Of a stretch of DNA of 64,000 bases, positions 37,572 through 46,797 are shown in pieces. The number at the start of each line of letters is the position of its first letter. Position 1 is the first letter of the stretch. The notes under the pieces were generated by a model, which ran no database searches, was not told the origin of the DNA, and saw nothing but the letters and a program-made list of their open reading frames with translations. Both the position numbers and the translations under genes were made by a program. Origin of the DNA: an uncultured Rhizobium sp. (GTDB taxonomy: Bacteria > Pseudomonadota > Alphaproteobacteria > Rhizobiales > Rhizobiaceae); NCBI GenBank assembly GCA_945952315.1, contig CAMFIE010000013.1, positions 34,134 to 98,133 of the forward strand. Direction: 5' to 3'.

Positions 37572-39689
37572 TCAGCCTTTCTTCAGCCAGACGGCCGTGT
37601 CATGCACGGCGGCACCGCCATGGGGGGCCACGCAATCGGCACCGGTCAGCACATTGATGCCCTCGCCATCGAGATGCGCACCATTCGGCCAAAGCCCCTC
37701 GGCAATCAGCACACCGGGCCGCACCGTTTCGGAAAGCCGGGCATGCAGCCGGACGGAGCCGCGACGGTTGCCGAGTGTAACCACATCGCCGGAAGCGATG
37801 GACAGCGTTTCCGCATCCGCAGGCGAAATCATCACTTCCGGCCGCCCTTCCTTCTGCCGTGAAGTGGGCATTTCGGTGAAACTCGAATTCAGGAAATTGC
37901 GCGCGGGCGAGGTCGCGAGCCGGAACGGATGTTCGGCATCGGCACTCTCAATCAGCGCGGCGTGATCCGGAAAATCCGGCAGGTTCCGGTAGGGTCCGAG
38001 CAGGCCAAGCTGCGGCGGTGGCGCCGCAGGGGTCGGGGTCGATGCCCATTGCGGGCGGAAGCGGAACTTTCCATCCGGGAAGCCGAACCCTTTGAGGAAA
38101 TGCGCCGTCTCGAAATCCGGCTGCATGTCGATCCAGCGACCTGCCTCCAGATCCGCGAGCGTCCCCTGCCCGCTGCTCGAAAGGATCCGGTCGATCATCT
38201 CGCGCGCGGTGAAGCCGAAGCCGGGCTGATCGGCAACGCCGAGGCGCTTTGCCAGTTCCTCGATGACGAACAGGTTCGAGCGCACATCCTCCGGCGGCTC
38301 GACCAGCTTCGGGCCAAACAGCACATGGCTCTGGCCGCCGCCGCGATAGATATCGTCATGTTCGACAAACATGGTTGCCGGAAGCACGATATCGGCGAGC
38401 ATCGCCGTATCGGTCATGAAATGCTCGTGCACGGCGCAGAACAGGTCCTCCCGCATCAGCCCCTGCTTCACCAGCCGTTGCTCCGGCATCACATTGGCGG
38501 GATTGGTGTTCTGCACCAGCATCGCGGTCACGGGCGGGCCGTTGCGCAGGGCTTCCGCATCGCCGGTCAGGATGCGGCCGATCTGCGACTGGTCGAGCAC
38601 GCGGATCGACGGATCGACCATCGCCGCCCCGGTCAGTTCGCCGCGGCGAAGCTGGAAAATCGAGGCATTGTTGTGAAAGGCGCCGCCGCCTTCCTGTTGC
38701 CAGCTGCCGAGTACGGTCGCGACCGAGGCCGCCGCATGCATGGCAACAGCGCCGTTGCGCTGGCGGGTAAAGCCGTAACCGAGGCGGAAATAGCTGCGCT
38801 TCGTCTCGCCGACGAGCCGGGCAAAGGCCTCGATCTCCTCGACCGTCAGGCCGGTGATCTCGGCTGCCCATTGCGGTGTGCGACTGGTAAGATGCGCCTC
38901 CAGCCCTGCCGGATCATCGGTATAGCGGGCCATGTAATCGCGGTCGGCATAGCCATCGCGAAAGGCGATATGCATCACGGCGCAGGCCAGCGCCGCATCC
39001 GTGCCGGGACGCAGGATCAGGCCCATATCTGCCTGCTTCATCGTTGCATTGTCATAGACGTCGATCACGACGATCTTCGCGCCCCGCTCCTTGCGGGCGC
39101 GGATCGCGTGGGTCATCACGTTGACCTGCGTGACCACCGCATTGGTGCCCCAGATCACGACGCAATCGCTCTTGGCCATCTCGCGCGGGTCGGGACCGCG
39201 AAGCGCGCCCGTTCCCATCACGAAACCGGTCCAGGCCATGTTCACGCAGACCGTATCGAAAAAGCCGGAATAGCGCTTGGCATGGCGCAGCCGTTCGATG
39301 CTGTCGCGCTGCACCCAGCCCATCGTGCCCGCATAGAAATAGGGCCAGACCGCCTCGCTGCCATGGCGCGCCTCGGCCTTGACGAAGGCTTCGGCGATCT
39401 CATCCAGCGCCGCCTCCCAGCTGATCTGCTGCCAGGAGCCGGACCCCTTCGCGCCCTTGCGACGCATCGGATGCAAAAGCCGGTCCGGATGATAGAGCCG
39501 CTCGGCATAGCGCGCGACCTTGGCGCAGATGACGCCAGCCGTGTAGCTGTTGTCGGCCGAGCCGCGCATGCGGCCCACCTTTCCATCCGCGCCGATATCC
39601 ACATCGAGCGCGCAGGTGGAGGGACAGTCATGCGGACAAGCTGTATGGCCGGTGCGGGATTTGCCGAGTTCGGGGGTCGCAATGTTCAT
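37572..39689 (-). CDS. Molybdopterin oxidoreductase with N-terminal [4Fe-4S] site
   Basis: 705-residue protein of the DMSO reductase superfamily, binding Mo-bis-MGD. The N-terminal cluster site is TACPHDCPSTCALDVD with a later Cys in AGVICAK. The central segments VIWGTNAVVTQVN and LVQNTNPANVMPEQRLV and the C-terminal VTLGNRRGSVRLHARL cofactor domain are clear. No Tat signal is visible, so it is probably cytosolic. No partner subunit or chaperone is adjacent; only the Nudix gene follows. Substrate unknown. ATG 39689 is chosen, since the extension to 39758 lacks support. Confidence 0.92.
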   Translation of the reverse strand: MNIATPELGKSRTGHTACPHDCPSTCALDVDIGADGKVGRMRGSADNSYTAGVICAKVARYAERLYHPDRLLHPMRRKGAKGSGSWQQISWEAALDEIAEAFVKAEARHGSEAVWPYFYAGTMGWVQRDSIERLRHAKRYSGFFDTVCVNMAWTGFVMGTGALRGPDPREMAKSDCVVIWGTNAVVTQVNVMTHAIRARKERGAKIVVIDVYDNATMKQADMGLILRPGTDAALACAVMHIAFRDGYADRDYMARYTDDPAGLEAHLTSRTPQWAAEITGLTVEEIEAFARLVGETKRSYFRLGYGFTRQRNGAVAMHAAASVATVLGSWQQEGGGAFHNNASIFQLRRGELTGAAMVDPSIRVLDQSQIGRILTGDAEALRNGPPVTAMLVQNTNPANVMPEQRLVKQGLMREDLFCAVHEHFMTDTAMLADIVLPATMFVEHDDIYRGGGQSHVLFGPKLVEPPEDVRSNLFVIEELAKRLGVADQPGFGFTAREMIDRILSSSGQGTLADLEAGRWIDMQPDFETAHFLKGFGFPDGKFRFRPQWASTPTPAAPPPQLGLLGPYRNLPDFPDHAALIESADAEHPFRLATSPARNFLNSSFTEMPTSRQKEGRPEVMISPADAETLSIASGDVVTLGNRRGSVRLHARLSETVRPGVLIAEGLWPNGAHLDGEGINVLTGADCVAPHGGAAVHDTAVWLKKG

Positions 39690-39771
39690 CGCTCTTGTAT
39701 AGGACAAAGATTGAACGGCAAGAAGAGCCGCAGGCGCGGCTGCAAAACATTTCATCAAGGCATCACGGACG

Positions 39772-40629
39772 ATGAACTATCGCCACATCTACCATGCGGG
39801 CAATTTCGCCGATGTGCTGAAGCACGCGGTTCTGGCCATGCTGATCCGCTATCTGCAGAAGAAGGACGCGGCCTTCCGCGTGCTGGATACCCATGCCGGG
39901 ATCGGGCTTTACGATCTCTCGTCGGTGGAGGCGCAGAAGACGGGCGAATGGCAGTCCGGCATCGGCAAGCTGATGGAGGGCGACCTGCCGCCGGAGGCAG
40001 CAAGTCTGCTGGAGCCATACCTTTCCGCCGTGCGCGCGCTGAACCCGGATGGTGGCATCCGCAAATATCCGGGCTCGCCTGCCCTTGCCCGCGCGCTTTT
40101 TCGCCCGCAGGACCGGCTATCGGCCATCGAGCTGCATCCGGATGACTGTCGCACCCTCGCCCGCCTGTTCGAGGGGGATCATCAGGTGCGGGTGACGGAA
40201 CTCAACGGCTGGCTGACGCTCAATGCCCATTTGCCGCCGAAGGAAAAGCGCGGGCTGGTGCTGGTCGATCCGCCCTTCGAGCAGGAAGGCGAATACGAGC
40301 GCCTCGTTTCCGGGCTGGCGCAGGGCTATCGCCGGTTCCCCGGCGGCACCTTCTGTCTCTGGTATCCGATGAAGAAGGGCGCGCCGATTGCCGATTTCCA
40401 CAAGGCCCTGCAGGCGCTGGAAATCCCGAAAATGCTCTGTGCGGAGCTGACCGTGATCAGCGACCGCGAAACCACGGGCCTCAACGGCTCCGGCCTCATC
40501 ATCGTCAATCCGCCCTTCACGCTGAAGGACGAGCTGCATGTGCTGCTGCCGGTGCTGAAGGAACGGCTCGGGCTTGATCGCTATGCGTCGCAGCGCGTGG
40601 TCTGGCTGCGTGGCGAGGAGAAGAAATAG
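39772..40629 (+). CDS. rlmJ: 23S rRNA (adenine-2030-N6)-methyltransferase
   Basis: 285-residue SAM methyltransferase that modifies A2030 of 23S rRNA. The start MNYRHIYHAGNFADVLKH and the catalytic LVDPPFEQEGEY (DPPF/Y type) are diagnostic of RlmJ, as is VLDTHAGIGLYDL. It is divergent from the molybdopterin enzyme gene, with 82 bp between starts. Confidence 0.96.
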   Translation: MNYRHIYHAGNFADVLKHAVLAMLIRYLQKKDAAFRVLDTHAGIGLYDLSSVEAQKTGEWQSGIGKLMEGDLPPEAASLLEPYLSAVRALNPDGGIRKYPGSPALARALFRPQDRLSAIELHPDDCRTLARLFEGDHQVRVTELNGWLTLNAHLPPKEKRGLVLVDPPFEQEGEYERLVSGLAQGYRRFPGGTFCLWYPMKKGAPIADFHKALQALEIPKMLCAELTVISDRETTGLNGSGLIIVNPPFTLKDELHVLLPVLKERLGLDRYASQRVVWLRGEEKK

Positions 40630-40713
40630 GCTTCCGCCCGCTTCGCTCCTGACTTAAGAAGAGAGCCATCCCAGATTGAACCGGCGCTTCGCCGGAACCG
40701 GAATGCCCTGATC

Positions 40714-41448
40714 ATGCGTCGTTATGCCGGTCTTCTTGCCCTCGTCTTGCTTGCAATCGCAGGCGCTTTCCTGCGCGACCACAAGCCACCGACCTCCACG
40801 CCCGCCGCGCCGCCGCCTGTCTCGACCGGGCAGGCTCAGCCCAAACCCCAAGTGCCCGCGAAGCCGAAGGCAGCCGCTCCGAAGGGAGACGGCTACATTC
40901 TGGCTCTCACCTGGTCGCCCGCTTTCTGTGTGAGCGAGGACCCGCAGGGAAATACGGCGCAATGCAGGATCGGTGCCGCAAAGGGGCTGCTGGTGCACGG
41001 GCTTTGGCCTGAAGGCCGCGCCGGGTCATCGGAATATTGCAATACAGACGAGCCGGAGCGGCTGCCGGATGATCTGGCAAAGCGGGTGCGCGGCTACATG
41101 CCGGACCTCGGCCTTGCCCGTCATGAATGGAAGAAGCACGGGTCCTGCTCCGGCCTGTCGCAGCGCGACTATTTCAACACGATGGAGCGGGCCTACCGCG
41201 CGTTCAACCAGCCTTCCGTGCTGGATCAGGTCTCCTACAGCCGCACGCTCAATCGCAATGATGTGGTGAAGTCGATCACCGATGCCAATCCCGCGCTTGC
41301 CGCCAATGCCATTTCGCTGCAATGCGGACGGCAGGGCGTGCTGTCCGAAATCCGCCTTTGCCTCGACGGCAATCTGTCGCCGGTGGCCTGCGCGGCCAAT
41401 TCCGGACGCGGCTGTCCCGCGACTGTCACAATCCTGCCGCCACGCTAG
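40714..41448 (+). CDS. Ribonuclease T2 family, exported or membrane-anchored
   Basis: 244-residue secreted RNase. An N-terminal hydrophobic segment (residues 3-20) is followed by a Pro/Ala/Lys-rich linker (about 25-57) and the T2 catalytic domain. Both conserved active-site segments are present: CAS I HGLWPEG with His95 and CAS II EWKKHGSC (138-145, His142). The signal may be uncleaved, leaving it tethered in the periplasm. A 6-bp hairpin (CCGGCG/CGCCGG at 40681-40695) precedes the start. Confidence 0.92.
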   Translation: MRRYAGLLALVLLAIAGAFLRDHKPPTSTPAAPPPVSTGQAQPKPQVPAKPKAAAPKGDGYILALTWSPAFCVSEDPQGNTAQCRIGAAKGLLVHGLWPEGRAGSSEYCNTDEPERLPDDLAKRVRGYMPDLGLARHEWKKHGSCSGLSQRDYFNTMERAYRAFNQPSVLDQVSYSRTLNRNDVVKSITDANPALAANAISLQCGRQGVLSEIRLCLDGNLSPVACAANSGRGCPATVTILPPR

Positions 41449-41496
41449 GTCTATTCTGTCCGCATCGCTTATGAAAAGAACGCGAAAGGCGTATCC

Positions 41497-42096
41497 ATGA
41501 TGAAGATCCTCTGCTCCTCCACCTCCCCCTACTCCGCCAAGGTGCGGATGGCGGCGCGTCATCTCGGCCTGAAATACATGGAGGTGCGGGTGGATACGGT
41601 CGCGGCTCCCGCCGAACTGACGGACAGCAATCCGCTTGGCAAGATCCCGGTTCTGCTGCATGGAAAAGGCAAGGCGGTCTATGACAGCCGCGCGATCATG
41701 CAATATCTCGACCGCAAGACCGACGGCGGTCTCTATCCGTCAAAGCCTGCCAAACGAACCGAAGCCGAAGTGCTCGAAGCGCTTGCCGACGGCATCTGCG
41801 ACTGCCTGCTCGCCATCGTTTACGAAGACCGGATGCGGCCGGAGGACAAGCGCCACGAGCCCTGGAAAGAGCGGCAGTGGGAAAAGGCCAGCCGTGGCCT
41901 TGCGCATCTGGAAAAGAATGTTCCGAAGGTCGGCAAGAAACTCAATGGTGGCCATTTCGCGCTGGCAGCCCTGCTGGGCTATCTGGAGCTGCGCTTTGCC
42001 GGACGCTGGGAGACGGATCACCCCGCGCTGGTCAAATGGGCCGAGGACTTCTCCGGCCATTTCAAGCCCTACGCGGAGATGAAGCCGCAGGCCTGA
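41497..42096 (+). CDS. Glutathione S-transferase family protein
   Basis: 199-residue GST-like protein with an N-terminal thioredoxin fold (MKILCSSTSPYSAKVRMAARHLGL, TDSNPLGKIPVLL, YDSRAIMQYLD) and an all-helical C-terminal domain. The SPYSAKVR motif places Ser near the catalytic position. Substrate unknown. ATG at 41497 or the next ATG at 41500 is possible. A bidirectional terminator follows. Confidence 0.92.
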   Translation: MMKILCSSTSPYSAKVRMAARHLGLKYMEVRVDTVAAPAELTDSNPLGKIPVLLHGKGKAVYDSRAIMQYLDRKTDGGLYPSKPAKRTEAEVLEALADGICDCLLAIVYEDRMRPEDKRHEPWKERQWEKASRGLAHLEKNVPKVGKKLNGGHFALAALLGYLELRFAGRWETDHPALVKWAEDFSGHFKPYAEMKPQA

Positions 42097-42129
42097 GCGG
42101 CTCGCAGTTTTTTTCAGACGCCAGACATC

Positions 42130-42160
42130 AAAAAAGGCCGGGTTTCCCCGGCCTTTCTTG
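42130..42160. terminator. Bidirectional terminator (GST / Omp25-like)
   Basis: AAAGGCCGGG (42133-42142) pairs with CCCGGCCTTT (42147-42156). A run of six T residues follows on the minus strand and a T-rich tract on the plus strand. It lies between the convergent stops of the GST and the outer membrane protein genes. Confidence 0.9.
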
Positions 42161-42179
42161 TTTCGATTGCCGGCGGCAA

Positions 42180-42812
42180 TCAGAACTTCATGCCAACGCC
42201 GAGCTTGATGGAGTGCTCGTCATAGCCGCGGGTTGCGCCGCCGCCAACGTTGAAGTTCTTGTCCTGATAGTCGGTGTAGCGATATTCGCCACGAACCGAG
42301 ATGGTGTCGGTGACCATGGTTTCCACACCGGCACCGGCGGTCAGGCCGAGTGCGTTGCGGGTGTCGGTTGCGCCGCCAGCCTTTGCAGACAGACGGGCCG
42401 CGGCAACACCGGCGGTGCCGTATACCAGAGCCGGGCCGGTATCGAGACCGAGGCGACCACGGACGGAGCCGTTCACGCCCTGCTCGGTGGTAACGCCACC
42501 GGAGGCGTTGTCGTTGCCGGAGTAACCGATATCGGCTTCACCGCCGTATACCATCTGGCCGCTCTGCATGTTGTAGCCGCCGTAAAGCTGGCCGCCGAGC
42601 GCCTTGTCGGAGAAGCCACCCTTGTCGAAGCGGCCGAAATTGTAGGTGGCTGCACCACCGACATAACCACCGGCCCAGTTGCCGTTCTGTACCGGCTGGT
42701 CATAGGCCTGCGGTGCTTCCGGGATCGAGTCGATGGCATCAGCGGCCTGAGCGGCGCCGAAAGCGAAGGCGGCAACGGTGGTGGCCATGAGAGAGACGAT
42801 AATCTTGCGCAT
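42180..42812 (-). CDS. Outer membrane beta-barrel protein (Omp25/Omp31-like)
   Basis: 210-residue outer membrane protein. A Sec signal (MRKIIVSLMATTVAAFAFGAAQA) is followed by an eight-stranded-barrel pattern of alternating residues: GGYVGGAATYNFGRF, GGQLYGGYNMQSG, VNGSVRGRLGLD, GEYRYTDYQDKNF, and a terminal HSIKLGVGMKF ending in Phe. This matches the Hyphomicrobiales Omp25/Omp31 (RopB-like) family. It is preceded by 480 bp without a gene, containing a CtrA-type site, so regulation is probably complex. Confidence 0.9.
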   Translation of the reverse strand: MRKIIVSLMATTVAAFAFGAAQAADAIDSIPEAPQAYDQPVQNGNWAGGYVGGAATYNFGRFDKGGFSDKALGGQLYGGYNMQSGQMVYGGEADIGYSGNDNASGGVTTEQGVNGSVRGRLGLDTGPALVYGTAGVAAARLSAKAGGATDTRNALGLTAGAGVETMVTDTISVRGEYRYTDYQDKNFNVGGGATRGYDEHSIKLGVGMKF

Positions 42813-43002
42813 TTCTTGCTCCTTTCGATCCTGTCGAAAGCCCCGCGAAGCGAAGCTGTTTCAGCCAGGAAAATAACATTGCCTGTGTGGCTCGAAAGTT
42901 AAAATGCAATTCAATTTTGGAAATGAATCGCCGAAATTGTGATTTAAATGTGGCATTGTATTGCCAAAACCTTGACGATAGCAATCATACAGAGAGGATA
43001 TG

Positions 43003-43043
43003 TTAACCATAATGGCCATTAATCGATGATATTCTATGGTTAA
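43003..43043. repeat. Inverted repeat TTAACCATA ... TATGGTTAA
   Basis: Two 9-bp arms, TTAACCATA at 43003-43011 and TATGGTTAA at 43035-43043, separated by 23 bp. The second arm overlaps the CtrA box. TTAACCAT is often seen as a CtrA half-site in alphaproteobacteria, so both arms may bind the same regulator. Confidence 0.55.
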
Positions 43044-43054
43044 TATCACGTTAA
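43040..43054. promoter_or_regulatory. Canonical CtrA binding box TTAA-N7-TTAA
   Basis: TTAATATCACGTTAA is an exact match to the CtrA consensus TTAA-N7-TTAA. It lies 227 bp upstream of the Omp25-like gene and about 240 bp upstream of uvrC. In Brucella CtrA controls omp25, which makes the porin gene the likelier target. Confidence 0.6.
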
Positions 43055-43292
43055 TCGAAATATATATTATCATTCGCTCCCGATTTACACTTGCGCGATC
43101 CATAGACAATGTCCTTTTTCGGCGGTCAGGCCCAGTTCTGCCTGCACCATCCCAAGTCTTCACAGCCTCCGGAAGTTCGATTTCTAGTGTGCACTGCATC
43201 ACACCACCGGTGGCAATTCATGCACTGCACTTTGGCACGGTTTCTTTTTGACAGTTCGCGGTGAAAGCCCCAATTAAGGTCTCGAGGCGAAT

Positions 43293-45362
43293 GTGATCAT
43301 CGCCGGATTCGGAGCGCATGAGATGAACGGACGGAAGCTGCCCGACGGCGGCATTCTTTTTGATGACGATTCGGTGGAGGAGGAAGACGACGCTGGCGGT
43401 GAAGCCCTGCCGCATTCTCCTGCCCTCGAGATCGACTGGAACGAAGGCTCCGCCGAGCACAATGATCTGCGCGGTCAGGACCTGATTGCGGAATTCGTCA
43501 AGCGCCTGCCGAATGGTCCGGGCGTCTATCGCATGCTGAACGAGGCGGGCGACGTGCTTTATGTCGGCAAGGCGCGCAGCCTGAAGAAGCGTGTCTCGAA
43601 CTATGCGCAGGGTCGCCTGCATTCCAACCGGCTGACGCGGATGGTGCGCGAAACCGCCCATATGGAATTCGTCACCACGCGAACGGAAACGGAAGCGCTG
43701 CTGCTGGAAGCGAATCTGATCAAGCGCTTGCGTCCGCGCTTTAACGTGCTGCTTCGGGACGACAAGTCCTTCCCCTATATTCTGGTGACGGGCGATCACC
43801 GGGCCCCGGCCATTGTGAAGCATCGCGGCGCCCGCGCCCGCAAGGGCGATTATTTCGGCCCCTTTGCCTCGGCAAGCGCTGTCGGCCGCACCATCAATTC
43901 GCTGCAGCGCGCCTTTCTGCTGCGCACCTGCACCGACAGTGTGTTTGAAACCCGCACCCGCCCGTGCCTGCTTTACCAGATCAAGCGCTGCGCCGGTCCC
44001 TGCACGCATGAGGTCAGCGATGCGGCCTATGCGGAACTGGTCGACGAGACGCGGGACTTTCTCTCCGGCAAGAGCCAGAAGGTGAAGGAGCATATCGCCC
44101 GCGCCATGGCGGAGGCCTCGGAAGAGCTGGATTTCGAACGCGCCGCCGTGTTCCGCGACAGGCTGGCTGCCCTTTCCCATGTGCAGAGCCATCAGGGAAT
44201 CAATCCGGCGAGCGTGGATGAGGCGGATGTCTTCGCCATCCATCACGAGGGCGGCATTTCCTGCATTCAGGTCTTCTTCTTCCGCACCGGCCAGAACTGG
44301 GGCAACCGTGCCTATTTTCCGAAGGCCGATCCGCAGCTTTCGGGCGCGGAGGTGCTGAATGCCTTCCTCGCCCAGTTTTACGACGACAAGCCCTGTCCGA
44401 AGACGATTCTTCTTTCCGAAGGGATCGAGGAAATGGACCTCCTGTCCGCCGCCCTTTCCGAGCGTGCCGGACACAAGGTGGCGATTTCCGTTCCCCAGAG
44501 GGGTGAAAAGCGCGATGTGGTGGATCACGTCCTTGGCAATGCGCGGGAAGCCCATGGCCGCAAGCTCGCCGAAACCGCCTCGCAGGAGCGGCTTTTGCAG
44601 GGGCTCGCCGAAACCTTCAAGCTTCCCTATGTGCCACGGCGCATCGAGATCTACGACAACTCCCACATCATGGGGACGAATGCCGTCGGCGGCATGGTGG
44701 TGGCGGGGCCGGAAGGCTTTGTCAAAAGCCAGTACCGCAAGTTCAACATCAAATCGACCGACATCACTCCCGGCGATGACTTCGGCATGATGCGGGAGGT
44801 GATGACCCGCCGCTTCTCCCGCCTGCTCAAGGAAGAGGGCCTGCCGGACCGCAGCGCCGAGCCGCAACTGGAGGACCGGGCGGACCTGCCCTTCCCCGCC
44901 TGGCCGGATGTGATCCTGATCGATGGTGGTCAGGGCCAGATGACAGCCGTGCGCGCAATCATGGACGAGCTTGGCATCACCGATCACGTGATTGCCATCG
45001 GCGTTGCCAAGGGTGTGGATCGCGAGGCCGGGCGCGAGCGCTTCTTCCCGCCGGGTGGCGGCAATTTCACGCTGCCGCCGCGCGATCCGGTGCTCTACTT
45101 CATCCAGCGCATGCGCGACGAAGCCCACCGATTTGCCATCGGTTCACATCGGGCGCGCCGCAAGAAAGAGATGGTGAAGAACCCGCTCGATGAGATCGAC
45201 GGCATCGGCCCGTCACGCAAGCGGGCCTTGCTGCAGCATTTCGGCACGGCCAAGGCCGTCTCGCGCGCGGCCCTTTCCGATCTCATGGCAGTGGAGGGAA
45301 TTTCCGAAGCCATGGCGAAATCGATCTATAACCATTTCCACGAAAAAGAGAGCAATTCATAA
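43293..45362 (+). CDS. uvrC: Excinuclease ABC subunit C
   Basis: Nuclease subunit of nucleotide excision repair, 689 residues. The GIY-YIG domain ([25 protein letters not shown]) is followed by a Cys-rich stretch ([17 protein letters not shown]), the UVR motif, the second nuclease domain ([30 protein letters not shown]) and C-terminal HhH repeats. The annotated start is GTG at 43293; ATG at 43323 (MNGRKLPDG) is an alternative that leaves all domains intact. It is followed by pgsA, moaD and moaE. Confidence 0.96.
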   Translation: MIIAGFGAHEMNGRKLPDGGILFDDDSVEEEDDAGGEALPHSPALEIDWNEGSAEHNDLRGQDLIAEFVKRLPNGPGVYRMLNEAGDVLYVGKARSLKKRVSNYAQGRLHSNRLTRMVRETAHMEFVTTRTETEALLLEANLIKRLRPRFNVLLRDDKSFPYILVTGDHRAPAIVKHRGARARKGDYFGPFASASAVGRTINSLQRAFLLRTCTDSVFETRTRPCLLYQIKRCAGPCTHEVSDAAYAELVDETRDFLSGKSQKVKEHIARAMAEASEELDFERAAVFRDRLAALSHVQSHQGINPASVDEADVFAIHHEGGISCIQVFFFRTGQNWGNRAYFPKADPQLSGAEVLNAFLAQFYDDKPCPKTILLSEGIEEMDLLSAALSERAGHKVAISVPQRGEKRDVVDHVLGNAREAHGRKLAETASQERLLQGLAETFKLPYVPRRIEIYDNSHIMGTNAVGGMVVAGPEGFVKSQYRKFNIKSTDITPGDDFGMMREVMTRRFSRLLKEEGLPDRSAEPQLEDRADLPFPAWPDVILIDGGQGQMTAVRAIMDELGITDHVIAIGVAKGVDREAGRERFFPPGGGNFTLPPRDPVLYFIQRMRDEAHRFAIGSHRARRKKEMVKNPLDEIDGIGPSRKRALLQHFGTAKAVSRAALSDLMAVEGISEAMAKSIYNHFHEKESNS

Positions 45363-45475
45363 GCCTGCCGTAAAAATCGCACAAACCGCAAGTATTTATG
45401 CCTTTCCCACCATTGACGCTGACCGGACCTGCCCTGCATCTTAGGGGCATTCCCCAGAGCAGAAGAATCTGATTC

Positions 45476-46066
45476 ATGGCCTCGCGCGCTTACAACATTC
45501 CGAACCTTTTGACCTATGGCCGCATTCTTGCGGTTCCGCTGATTGTCGTCTGCTTCTTTATGGAAGGAAAATTGCAGAGCTCGGACTTTGCCCGCTGGGC
45601 AGCTCTGGCGATTTTCGCGATCGCCTCGATCACCGATTTCTTTGACGGCTATCTCGCCCGGATCTGGAACCAGACGTCGAATATCGGTCGCATGCTCGAT
45701 CCGATTGCCGACAAGCTTCTGGTTTCCACCAGCCTGCTGCTGATGGCGGTGGATACGGAAAAGACCATCGCGGGCTGGTCTATCTGGGCGGCGATCATCA
45801 TTCTGTGCCGCGAGATCCTGGTGTCCGGCCTGCGTGAATATCTGGCGGAGCTGAAGGTTTCCGTGCCCGTGACCCGCATCGCCAAGTGGAAGACCACGGT
45901 GCAGATGTTTGCGCTCGCCTTCCTGCTGGCCGGTCCGGCAGGCGACAAGGTTCTGCCCTACACGACCGATATCGGCATCATCCTGCTCTGGGTCGCAGCG
46001 CTGCTGACCGTCTATACCGGCTACGATTATTTCCGCGCCGGGCTGAAGCATGTGGTGGATGACTGA
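45476..46066 (+). CDS. pgsA: CDP-diacylglycerol-glycerol-3-phosphate phosphatidyltransferase
   Basis: 196-residue membrane enzyme for phosphatidylglycerol phosphate synthesis. It has NIPNLLTYGRILAVPLI at the start, the catalytic motif DFFDGYLARIWNQTSNIGRMLDP, and REILVSGLREYLAE, which is typical of PgsA. The position after uvrC is conserved across bacteria. Its stop overlaps the moaD start region (46066), so the genes form one unit. Confidence 0.96.
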   Translation: MASRAYNIPNLLTYGRILAVPLIVVCFFMEGKLQSSDFARWAALAIFAIASITDFFDGYLARIWNQTSNIGRMLDPIADKLLVSTSLLLMAVDTEKTIAGWSIWAAIIILCREILVSGLREYLAELKVSVPVTRIAKWKTTVQMFALAFLLAGPAGDKVLPYTTDIGIILLWVAALLTVYTGYDYFRAGLKHVVDD

Positions 46067-46320
46067 TGACCCGGCTCGTCTATTTCGCCTGGGTGCGCGA
46101 GCGCATCGGCAAGGCCGAGGAAGAGCTCGACATTCCCGCATCGGTGAAGACGGTGGGCGATCTCATCGCCTGGCTACCCTCGCTCGGCGAAGACTATGAA
46201 AACGCCCTGCAGTTTCCCGATGCCATTCGTGCTGCGATCAATCAGGAACATGTGGAACGCGATGAGCCGATTGCAGGCGCGCGCGAAATCGGCCTTTTCC
46301 CTCCGATGACCGGGGGCTGA
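46066..46320 (+). CDS. moaD: Molybdopterin synthase small subunit (sulfur carrier)
   Basis: 84-residue ubiquitin-like protein ending in the Gly-Gly tail (PPMTGG) that carries the thiocarboxylate used to build molybdopterin. It pairs with MoaE, encoded 3 bp downstream. It starts immediately at the end of pgsA. Confidence 0.95.
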   Translation: MTRLVYFAWVRERIGKAEEELDIPASVKTVGDLIAWLPSLGEDYENALQFPDAIRAAINQEHVERDEPIAGAREIGLFPPMTGG

Positions 46321-46323
46321 GCC

Positions 46324-46794
46324 ATGGCTGCCGCGCCACTCACCATCCGCGTTCAGCGCGAGGATTTTGACACGCAGGCGGCGGTCCATGGCCTTACAGA
46401 AGGCCGTAGGGATGTGGGGGCGCTCGTCACCTTCACCGGTCTTTGCCGCGATGAGGCGGGCGCGCTTTCGGCGCTGGAGCTTGAACATTATCCCGGCATG
46501 GCCGAAGCGGAACTGAAACGGATCGGCGAAGCTTCGATCTCCCGCTTTTCGCTCCTCGGCCTCACCATTATTCACCGCTACGGCAGGATGCAGCCGGGCG
46601 ACCAGATCGTGCTGGTGGCAGCGACCGCCCCGCACCGGCAGGCGGCCTTCGACGGCGCGAATTTCGTGATGGACTATCTGAAGACCTCGGCCCCCTTCTG
46701 GAAGAAGGAACATGCGGCCGATGGTACTGAGGGCGGATGGGTGCCCGCCAAGGATGCCGATGACAGCGCCCGCGCGCGCTGGAAAGACGTTTGA
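46324..46794 (+). CDS. moaE: Molybdopterin synthase catalytic subunit
   Basis: 156-residue catalytic subunit that converts precursor Z to molybdopterin. Family motifs: GALVTFTGLCRDEAG, LELEHYPGMAEAEL, HRYGRMQPGDQIVLVAATAPHR, and the C-terminal KTSAPFWKKEH with the active-site lysines. It converges with the LivH-like permease gene, 3 bp apart. Confidence 0.96.
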   Translation: MAAAPLTIRVQREDFDTQAAVHGLTEGRRDVGALVTFTGLCRDEAGALSALELEHYPGMAEAELKRIGEASISRFSLLGLTIIHRYGRMQPGDQIVLVAATAPHRQAAFDGANFVMDYLKTSAPFWKKEHAADGTEGGWVPAKDADDSARARWKDV

Positions 46795-46797
46795 GCC

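Larger units (their letters stand above)
42813..43292. other. 480-bp AT-rich divergent regulatory region
   Basis: No credible gene; short ORFs such as 43036-43251 have no ribosome site or recognisable protein. It is clearly more AT-rich than the flanks, especially 42895-43090. It holds the promoters of the Omp25-like gene (minus) and uvrC (plus), a canonical CtrA box (43040-43054), and an inverted repeat TTAACCATA/TATGGTTAA (43003-43011, 43035-43043). Confidence 0.6.

Noticed and set aside
37929..40145. 738-residue plus-strand open frame
   Set aside because: Antisense to the molybdopterin oxidoreductase and out of frame over rlmJ.
40681..40695. CCGGCG-CTT-CGCCGG hairpin as a terminator of rlmJ
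   Set aside because: The stem is only 6 bp and no T tract follows on either strand.
43036..43251. 71-residue ORF in the porin/uvrC intergenic region
   Set aside because: No ribosome site and no recognisable protein; the region is better explained as regulatory.
43218..45128. 636-residue minus-strand open frame
   Set aside because: Antisense to uvrC.
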